DNA of 64,000 nucleotides, taken from the NCBI GenBank assembly GCA_963827545.1, contig CAWHBI010000046.1:62001-126000 (forward strand). The letters run 5' to 3'. Source of the stretch: AWTP1-13 sp963827545 (GTDB lineage: Bacteria > Pseudomonadota > Alphaproteobacteria > Rhizobiales > Hyphomicrobiaceae). The notes below the pieces were generated by a model. That model searched no databases, was not told where the DNA came from, and saw only the letters and a program-made list of their open reading frames with translations. This document shows, piece after piece, positions 58,674 to 64,000 of this stretch (the stretch's first letter is position 1; every line of letters begins with the position of its first letter). The position numbers were made by a program, and so were the translations under genes.

Positions 58674-59423
58674 TCACGCGGCAGTCAGCTTGGCCAGCAC
58701 CGCGTCGGAGACCTCGAAGTTGGAATAGACGTTCTGCACGTCGTCGTCTTCTTCCAGCGCCGCGATCAGCTTGAGCACCGAGGCGGCCTTCTCCTCATCC
58801 ACGGCGGTCGTCTGCATCGGCTTCCACAGGGCTTTGACGGACACCGCCTCGCCGAGCTTGGCTTCGAGCGCGGCCGATACGCCGCCCAGGTCGGCGAACG
58901 CGCAGGTGACGAGGTGGCCGGTCGCGTCAGACTTCACGTCGTCTGCGCCCGCCTCGATCGCCGCATCGAGCACGGCGTCCGCCGAGCCGACCCCGACCGG
59001 ATAGGTGATCTCGCCCACATGGGCGAACATGTGCGCGACCGCGCCCGTGGCGCCGAGGTTGCCGCCATGTTTGGTGAAGACGGCACGGACGGCGCCGCCC
59101 GTGCGGTTGCGGTTGTTGGAGAGCGCCTCGACGATGACGGCGACACCGCCGGGGCCGTAGCCTTCGTAGCGGATCGCCTCGTAGCTCTCGGTGTCGCTGC
59201 CCGCCGCCTTCTTGATGGCCCGCTCGATGTTGTCCTTCGGCATGTTCTCCGCGCGCGCCGCCTGCATGGCGAGGCGCAGGCGCGGGTTCATGTCCGGGTC
59301 GGGCGAGCCGTGCTTGACCGACACCGTGATCTCGCGCGCGAGCTTGGCGAACAGCTTGGAGCGGGCCGCATCCTGCCGACCCTTGCGGTGCATGATGTTC
59401 TTGAATTGCGAATGGCCGGCCAT
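58674..59423 (-). CDS. yebC: YebC/PmpR-family regulator
   Basis: A 249-residue protein of the conserved YebC/PmpR/TACO1 family, often annotated as a transcriptional regulator and, for TACO1-type relatives, implicated in ribosome handling of proline-rich nascent chains. Start MAGHSQFKNIMHRKGRQDAA RSK is diagnostic, with SGGNDPDMNPRL-type core (here HGSPDPDMNPRLRLAMQAAR) and GPGGVAVIVEALSNNRNRT. It is commonly followed by ruvCAB; here MATE and other genes intervene. Confidence 0.95.
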   Translation of the reverse strand: MAGHSQFKNIMHRKGRQDAARSKLFAKLAREITVSVKHGSPDPDMNPRLRLAMQAARAENMPKDNIERAIKKAAGSDTESYEAIRYEGYGPGGVAVIVEALSNNRNRTGGAVRAVFTKHGGNLGATGAVAHMFAHVGEITYPVGVGSADAVLDAAIEAGADDVKSDATGHLVTCAFADLGGVSAALEAKLGEAVSVKALWKPMQTTAVDEEKAASVLKLIAALEEDDDVQNVYSNFEVSDAVLAKLTAA

Positions 59424-59692
59424 GCGAGTCTCGCGCGCGAATGGGCTCCGTGGAACCGAGCTTATAGGAGCGTCGGCGGCTCAGATCCAGACGCTGCCAG
59501 CCAAGGACTCGCCCACTGCCTGGAAACTGCTGGCCTGAAGATCGGCGCGTTCCTGTGACCAGGTGGGCCCTGAACATCCATTCACTTTTCGAGCTGGAAC
59601 GGACGGGCTGACGCGGACGTTTCTTTTCTGAGGGTCACACCAGCAACCGCTCCGTGGCAGCGCATTGTCACGAGCAAGAGGAGTAATTTGCG

Positions 59693-60694
59693 ATGAGATA
59701 CGTGCTAGTCAGCGCCGCTGCGGCTATGGCGCTCGTCGGCGCGGCCACGCTCGGCAACGCCCAGGCGCCGGACGACAAGAGCAAGGCCCCCGCCGCCGAG
59801 GGCAGAGGGTCCGCTCAGGACCAGGCGCCGCAGAGCGAGCCAGGCGCGGACAAGAAGAAGAAGCCTTCGCAACAGACCGCACCGGGCCGCTCCTCCGAGC
59901 CGCGCGCCGAAGGCAAGCCGGAGCCCAAGTCCGAACCGCGCAAGGGTGCGCAGCGCGACAAGGACAAGGATCAGCCGAAGGCGACAGATCGACAGCCGAC
60001 AGACCGGCCCAAGAGCACCGACGCCCCGCTGACGGACAAGGATCGGCCCAAGGCCACCGAGCAGAAGCCGAAGGACCAGCCGAAGGCGACAGACCAGCAG
60101 CCGAAGGACCAATCCCAGGATCGGCCCAAGAGCACCGAGGGCCCACAGCAGGGCAAGGTGCAGGTCAGCGAGCAGCAGCGCACCAGCGTGCGTGAGAAGC
60201 TGGTAAAGGAAACGCGCGTCGAGAAGACCAGGATCAACGTGTCGGTCAACATCGGCACGACGATTCCAAGGTCCGTGCGCGTCCACACGTTGCCTGTGGC
60301 GATTGTGAGCCTCGCCCCGGCCTACCGCGGCTACAGCTACATCGTGCTCGAGGACGAGACGATATGCATCGTCGATCCGCGCACCTATGTGATCGTCGAC
60401 GTGATCGCTGTCGGATCCCAGCGCGCCGACCGGCCAAGCCGCACGCAGCTGTCGCTGAGCCCCGACCAGATGCGCTTCATCTTCACGAGCGTGCCGAAGG
60501 AGCGCAGGGCCAACGTGCGCGTGCGTCTGGCGCTGGGTGCCGAGGTGCCGCGTGACCTGGAGCTGCTGGACTTCCCGGGCCTCGTGACGGAGCGCATTCC
60601 CGAAGTGCGGCGCTACCGCTACATCGTCACGGACAGCGACGTGGTCCTCGTCGACCCCAGCGACAACGCGGTCGTGCTCGTCATCAACGAGTGA
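59693..60694 (+). CDS. Exported DUF1236 protein with low-complexity linker
   Basis: A 333-residue protein. A signal peptide (MRYVLVSAAAAMALVGAATL GNA) leads to about 130 residues rich in Lys/Asp/Pro, with a repeated motif of the form D-(R/Q)-P-K-(A/S)-T-(D/E) seen at least five times. Two DUF1236 domains follow (about 193-240 and 283-332), each holding a YIV and VDP core: YSYIVLEDETICIVDP and YRYIVTDSDVVLVDP. DUF1236 is common in Rhizobiales, with unknown function. A terminator follows. Confidence 0.87.
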   Translation: MRYVLVSAAAAMALVGAATLGNAQAPDDKSKAPAAEGRGSAQDQAPQSEPGADKKKKPSQQTAPGRSSEPRAEGKPEPKSEPRKGAQRDKDKDQPKATDRQPTDRPKSTDAPLTDKDRPKATEQKPKDQPKATDQQPKDQSQDRPKSTEGPQQGKVQVSEQQRTSVREKLVKETRVEKTRINVSVNIGTTIPRSVRVHTLPVAIVSLAPAYRGYSYIVLEDETICIVDPRTYVIVDVIAVGSQRADRPSRTQLSLSPDQMRFIFTSVPKERRANVRVRLALGAEVPRDLELLDFPGLVTERIPEVRRYRYIVTDSDVVLVDPSDNAVVLVINE

Positions 60695-60718
60695 CGATAC
60701 GCGTCCAATTGATGGACG

Positions 60719-60752
60719 GAAGCCCTCGCGATGCTCGCGGGGGCTTTCTTTC
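60719..60752 (+). terminator. Rho-independent terminator
   Basis: AAGCCCTCGCGATGCTCGCG GGGGCTTTCTTTCG-type hairpin directly after the DUF1236 gene (10-11 bp stem with one mismatch, ATG loop, T-rich tail). Confidence 0.75.
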
Positions 60753-60754
60753 GA

Positions 60755-61144
60755 CTAGGCCACCAGCTGCGCGAAGATCAGGAGCAGGCCGATAACCGAC
60801 ACCAGCCAGGCCGCCGTGCGCAGCCACGGGATGCCGGCAATGTAGATGACGGCGTGGGCCAGGCGGCCAAAGAAGAACAGCTGGGCGCCGAGCACCGTCA
60901 TGGCGGTGCTGACGTTGGCAATGCGGGCCGCGAACACGAGGATCGCGAACAGCACGAGGTTTTCGAGCATGTTGCGGTGGGCCCGGGCGGCGCGGCCGGC
61001 CCAGCCCGGCATCTCACCCATGCCTTCGCGATTGCCGGCGAGCTTCGGCAGGCCCACCTCCAGCGTCGCGCCGCTGACGGCGATCACCGCCAGCACCAAG
61101 GTCAAGGCGGCGGACCACACGAGATACATGAGCTCAGGCGTCAT
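60755..61144 (-). CDS. MAPEG-family membrane protein
   Basis: A 129-residue MAPEG (membrane-associated, eicosanoid/glutathione metabolism) protein with four predicted helices: LMYLVWSAALTLVLAVIAV, ENLVLFAILVFAARIANVST, AQLFFFGRLAHAVIYIAGIP and RTAAWLVSVIGLLLIFAQ. The family motif region RAHRNMLENLVLFA is present. The bacterial members have no assigned activity, though some have glutathione transferase traits. It is convergent with the DUF1236 gene across the terminator. Confidence 0.85.
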   Translation of the reverse strand: MTPELMYLVWSAALTLVLAVIAVSGATLEVGLPKLAGNREGMGEMPGWAGRAARAHRNMLENLVLFAILVFAARIANVSTAMTVLGAQLFFFGRLAHAVIYIAGIPWLRTAAWLVSVIGLLLIFAQLVA

Positions 61145-61306
61145 GGTTTTCCTCCCTCAAGAGAAAGGCCCTTCGCTTTCGATCGAAGCGCTTCAGAGCT
61201 TCCGATCGAAGCGGTTACCGAACGAGCATTCATGAACTGGCTCACCTCTCCAGTGAATTGGCTTTCACGCTTTCAAGCCACCGAATGACATTGAGCTCCA
61301 GACTTT

Positions 61307-61453
61307 ATGGCCGCCAGAGGCAAAGAAGAGCGAGTGGAAGTCGTTGGTGGAGGCGTCGTGAACGACGGCAGCATCACGAGCTCAGTCGTGACACCCGACT
61401 TCGTGAATGCGGCATGCATCTGCCGGGCTATGGTTGGTCCGAAGTATGTATGA
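61307..61453 (+). CDS. Possible small protein in a lower-GC patch
   Basis: A 48-residue frame: MAARGKEERVEVVGGGVVND followed by GSITSSVVTPDFVNAACICR. The sequence looks natural (not arginine-rich like local shadow frames), but no ribosome site stands out and no family is recognised. Its TGA overlaps an ATG of the next frame (ATGA). Kept only as a possibility. Confidence 0.3.
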   Translation: MAARGKEERVEVVGGGVVNDGSITSSVVTPDFVNAACICRAMVGPKYV

Positions 61454-61866
61454 TACTAGGTGTATATACACAGCATAGGGGCGAGAATCTTAGTAACAAA
61501 CAGAGACAGTGCGGAAACAACCGCACCGGGCGAGCAATTGTTGTTGGGAAGATTCTTCGGCCGCCCGTTGCAGGAGGCAAAAGTGATTTATGCAGCGAAG
61601 CGATCGAGCTAGCGGGCTGCAAGGGCGATTGTCGCCATGCCACCGGCCGATTGCCCAATGACGATTGCCCCATCTATCGCAACATAGAGCAGGGTATTCA
61701 AACGCTTGATCCGGCCGCCACGTCGTTGAGGCAGAACGGAGGGGGTATGGAAGTCGGCGTTGTCGCAGCCGCCACTATACCGCTAGTGGTCGCGCCCGCC
61801 GGTCTCGCCGTAGCCGCGTCTCAAGGGGAAGGCGACAACATAGCCCCGGGACCAGAAGACAGCTGA
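61450..61866 (+). CDS. Possible hypothetical protein overlapping previous frame
   Basis: A 138-residue frame starting ATG ATA CTA, overlapped by four bases with the preceding one. It includes six cysteines in CSEAIELAGCKGDC and NDDCPIY-type positions and ends with a hydrophobic stretch VAAATIPLVVAPAGLAVAAS. I recognise nothing. The region is lower in GC than the rest and may be horizontally acquired or decayed. A longer in-frame extension upstream looks non-coding. Confidence 0.3.
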   Translation: MILGVYTQHRGENLSNKQRQCGNNRTGRAIVVGKILRPPVAGGKSDLCSEAIELAGCKGDCRHATGRLPNDDCPIYRNIEQGIQTLDPAATSLRQNGGGMEVGVVAAATIPLVVAPAGLAVAASQGEGDNIAPGPEDS

Positions 61867-61905
61867 CACGAGACCGCACGCGGACGGTTTCATATAGGAG
61901 AGTTT

Positions 61906-62163
61906 TTACTTGGCCTCCGCATGAGTTGCGCTAGCTGGAAGGACATGATAGATAACGACCAACGGCGCGGGCGCAGCATTCCTCGGTCTACAGATCCGGG
62001 TAAGAAGGTCTGTAGGAGTGCCTGACTTGGGGATATAGATAAGCTCCTCGGTGAAAGGGCCGGCGTCTGCATTGACAACAGCGGTTTCCTGAGCCTCTGA
62101 GATGTCTGAAGATTAAGCCGAGATGACAAGTACAAGAAGTAGCAAGAGACGGTGCAATATCAC
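61906..62163 (-). pseudogene. Decayed exported hydrolase (DLH-like), N-terminal fragment
   Basis: Read on minus from GTG 62163: a signal-peptide-like start, VILHRLLLLLVLVISA, then an in-frame TAA, then SSDISEAQETAVVNADAGPF, TEELIYIPKSG, LLTRICRPRNAAPAPLVVIY and HVLPASATHAEAK, ending TAA at 61906. The PAPLVVI(Y/N)H block resembles the first active-site region of dienelactone-hydrolase/alpha-beta-hydrolase proteins (usually NHGSP). An internal nonsense codon, a changed motif and truncation point to a pseudogene. Confidence 0.55.
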
Positions 62164-62221
62164 TTTATCTATGTGGTTCGTTGGAGGATCTAAGTTGATT
62201 GAATCAGAAGCGATCCTGCCT

Positions 62222-63190
62222 CTACCACCCCATCAGCTTCTTGGTGCTCTGCTCGTTGTCGCGCAGGAATTTGCGGTACTGCTCGCCGCCGATCACCGAC
62301 GGCTCGAGGCTCAGCGCTTCCGCCTTCTGCTGGTGCTCCTTCGACGACAAGGTTTTTTCCAGGTAACCGATCAACTTCGCCTGGACATCCTTGGGCAGCC
62401 CTGCCGGCGCTGCGATCCCGCGCGACACCGACCAGACCTGGTTGAAGCCCTGCTCCTTGAACGTCGGCGCATCGGGCAGGAAGCGTGACCGCGCCGGCGC
62501 CATCACGCCGAGCAGCCGCAACTGGCCGCCTCTCACCTCCTCGGCGACCTCGCTGACGTTGGCGCCCAGCACCTGCACGTGTCCACCCAGCACCTGGGTC
62601 TTGGCTTCGGCCGTGCTGCGGCTGTGGACGACGGCGAGCTTGGCGTCGGTCTCGGCCTGGATCGAAAGGATGGCAAGATGATCGTCGCCGCCCGCGCCAT
62701 AGGCCGTCACCGTGATCTGGTCGGGCGCCTTCTTGGCCGCCTCGATCACATCCTTGACGCTCTTGTAGGGGCTGTCCGCCTTGACGGCCCAGATGTTGTA
62801 GTCGAGCACATGGTTCATCAGCGGCGTGAAGCTGTCCAAGGTCTCCTTGCGGCCGACCTTGGGATCGAGATAGCCAGCGTACATGCTGGGCACGTTGAGG
62901 TAGCCCAAGGTGTAGCCGTCGGGCGCGGCCGCGGCCAGGGCGCCCCAGCCGAGCCAGCCGCCACCGCCGGCCCTGTTCTCCACAGTCACGGATTTGCCCA
63001 TCGCCACCTCCAGATCCCTGGCAAGCAGGCGCGCGGTGACGTCCGTGCCGCCCCCCGCGCCATAGGGAACGATCAGGGTCAAGCCGCGTTCGGGGTACTG
63101 CGCATGCGCGGGCCAGAGCGCGAAGACGACAAAGGCCGACAACGCAAAGACCGTTTGCAGAAAACTGCGCTTGCTGCTGGCTGAGATCAT
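62222..63190 (-). CDS. Bug-family (TctC) substrate-binding protein
   Basis: A 322-residue periplasmic binding protein of the tripartite tricarboxylate transporter (Bug) family. A signal peptide (TVFALSAFVVFALWPAHA) is followed by the typical YPERGLTLIVPYGAGGGTDVTARL and ENRAGGGGWLG, and the GANVSEVAEEVRGGQLRLLG section. TctA/TctB membrane partners are not adjacent, so it is likely an orphan Bug gene; ligands in the family are carboxylates and amides. The ATG at 63190 follows GGGAGGC. Confidence 0.92.
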   Translation of the reverse strand: MISASSKRSFLQTVFALSAFVVFALWPAHAQYPERGLTLIVPYGAGGGTDVTARLLARDLEVAMGKSVTVENRAGGGGWLGWGALAAAAPDGYTLGYLNVPSMYAGYLDPKVGRKETLDSFTPLMNHVLDYNIWAVKADSPYKSVKDVIEAAKKAPDQITVTAYGAGGDDHLAILSIQAETDAKLAVVHSRSTAEAKTQVLGGHVQVLGANVSEVAEEVRGGQLRLLGVMAPARSRFLPDAPTFKEQGFNQVWSVSRGIAAPAGLPKDVQAKLIGYLEKTLSSKEHQQKAEALSLEPSVIGGEQYRKFLRDNEQSTKKLMGW

Positions 63191-63365
63191 GGTTGCCTCC
63201 CGTTGCGACTGCACCCGAGCATCGTCGGTGCTTTGGCAGATGATCAGCAGAATTCATTTGGCTGATCAAGACACGGTTTGCGGAGCGCAACCGGCAGCGA
63301 CCCATCATCGAGCCATTTTTGTGTGAGCATGCGTCTCGCGGCCAAACCCGCGGAGCTCCAGACCG

Positions 63366-64000
63366 ATGACCCTTCTCTGGTACGAGCGCCTGACCATGAT
63401 GGCCATGCCGGCCTCGGTCTACTACCGGCGCCGGCTCGCCGACGAAGCGACATGGGGCGAGCACGAGCTCAGCGTGCTCGGACAGATCCTAGGCAGGGGC
63501 GGCACCGCCATCGACGTGGGCGCCAACCAGGGCGTGTTCGCGTTCGCCTTCTCCAAGCTCGCCGGCCGGGTCGAGGCGTTCGAGCCCAACCCCGACTACG
63601 CGCGGTTTGCGCAGCGCATGCTGGGCGGACGCGCACGCGTGCACGCCGTGGCACTCTCCAACAAGGCTGGACGGGCGCAGTTCGTCGTGCCCGTGTCCGA
63701 GGAGGGCGTCGTGCTGCACCTGGGAGGGAACCTGCAGCAGTCCGCCGCGCAGGGTGCCGACGCGATGCGCTTCCAGGTGGAGGTGCGCACGCTCGACAGC
63801 TATGCGTTCAAGGATGTGCGGGTGATCAAGATCGACGTGGAGGGCAGCGAGATGGAGGTTCTCGAGGGTGGCCGCAAGACCATCCTGCGCGACAAGCCGG
63901 CGCTGATCGTCGAGCTGCTGACGGGAGCGCACGCGGATCCGGCGGCGGTCACGGAGAGCGTTAGCGGCAGCTACGGCTATGAGGCGAAGCTGGTGACCAT
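63366..64000 (+). CDS. FkbM-family methyltransferase, runs off window edge
   Basis: An open frame of at least 211 codons from ATG 63366: MTLLWYERLTMMAMPASVYY. The S-adenosylmethionine motif is AIDVGANQGVFAFAFS; then VEAFEPNPDYARFAQRM, SNKAGRAQFVVPVS, and the family-specific DVRVIKIDVEGSEMEVLEG, a signature of FkbM methyltransferases that modify sugars or polyketides. The 3' end lies beyond the window. A codirectional shadow frame from 63278 is not the gene. Its target cannot be inferred. Confidence 0.92.
   Translation, partial: MTLLWYERLTMMAMPASVYYRRRLADEATWGEHELSVLGQILGRGGTAIDVGANQGVFAFAFSKLAGRVEAFEPNPDYARFAQRMLGGRARVHAVALSNKAGRAQFVVPVSEEGVVLHLGGNLQQSAAQGADAMRFQVEVRTLDSYAFKDVRVIKIDVEGSEMEVLEGGRKTILRDKPALIVELLTGAHADPAAVTESVSGSYGYEAKLVT

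Noticed and set aside
61258..61866. A 202-codon plus-strand frame covering the whole low-GC stretch.
   Set aside because: The first 60 codons are arginine-rich noise; only the part from 61450 looks natural, and even that is uncertain.
61890..62135. An 81-codon minus-strand frame.
   Set aside because: The other minus-strand phase shows a recognisable signal peptide and hydrolase start, so this frame is a shadow of the pseudogene.

Overview
GC-rich chromosomal DNA (visibly about two-thirds G+C) from an alphaproteobacterium, most likely of the order Hyphomicrobiales (Rhizobiales). The main pointer is one long minus-strand backbone: yebC, ruvB, ybgC, tolQ-tolR-tolA-tolB-pal-cpoB, tilS, ftsH, then folP and glmM, which is the usual alphaproteobacterial chain in nearly the usual order. 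DUF1236, DUF817, NTE-type patatin and Bug-family (TctC) proteins fit the same group. No tRNA, rRNA or CRISPR array was seen. The last gene (FkbM methyltransferase) runs off the right edge.

Layout. 0-7 kb: the two subunits of methylmalonyl-CoA mutase (propionyl-CoA catabolism), separated by an opposite-strand DUF817 membrane protein, then a HerA-like ATPase followed by a 66-residue protein that repeats its C-terminal tail. 7-14 kb: an EmrAB-type drug pump with a divergent MarR regulator and a clear palindromic operator, a FadL-type porin, an alcohol dehydrogenase and an ATC-hydrolase-like protein. 14-23 kb: an exonuclease-CBS-DUF294 fusion, a cNMP-binding/patatin lipase (frameshifted), lipid and redox enzymes, and a RelE/ParE-type toxin-antitoxin pair. 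23-30 kb: MuiA-like DUF4139 protein, serA, serC, a fumarylacetoacetase-family hydrolase, and a broken beta-barrel gene. 31-33 kb: two toxin-antitoxin loci whose toxins look damaged. 33-60 kb: the envelope, cell-division and DNA-repair backbone, interrupted by accessory blocks (DMT exporter with XRE regulator; TetR with membrane protein; isochorismatase; thioesterase; Tat phosphoesterase; two His-rich exported proteins; MATE pump). 60-64 kb: DUF1236 protein, MAPEG protein, a lower-GC decayed patch, a Bug-family binding protein and FkbM.

Two overall properties matter to any reader. First, intergenic gaps are packed with dispersed palindromic repeats of several families. Several have edges that supply the stop codon of the adjoining gene, and one REP-like unit sits in frame inside mutB. 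Second, at least ten genes carry single-base frameshifts, including the normally essential ftsH, glmM and the important tolA and serC. The shifts I could localise precisely lie in short G or C runs, so many are probably consensus errors rather than true mutations. The products of those genes are described as if intact.
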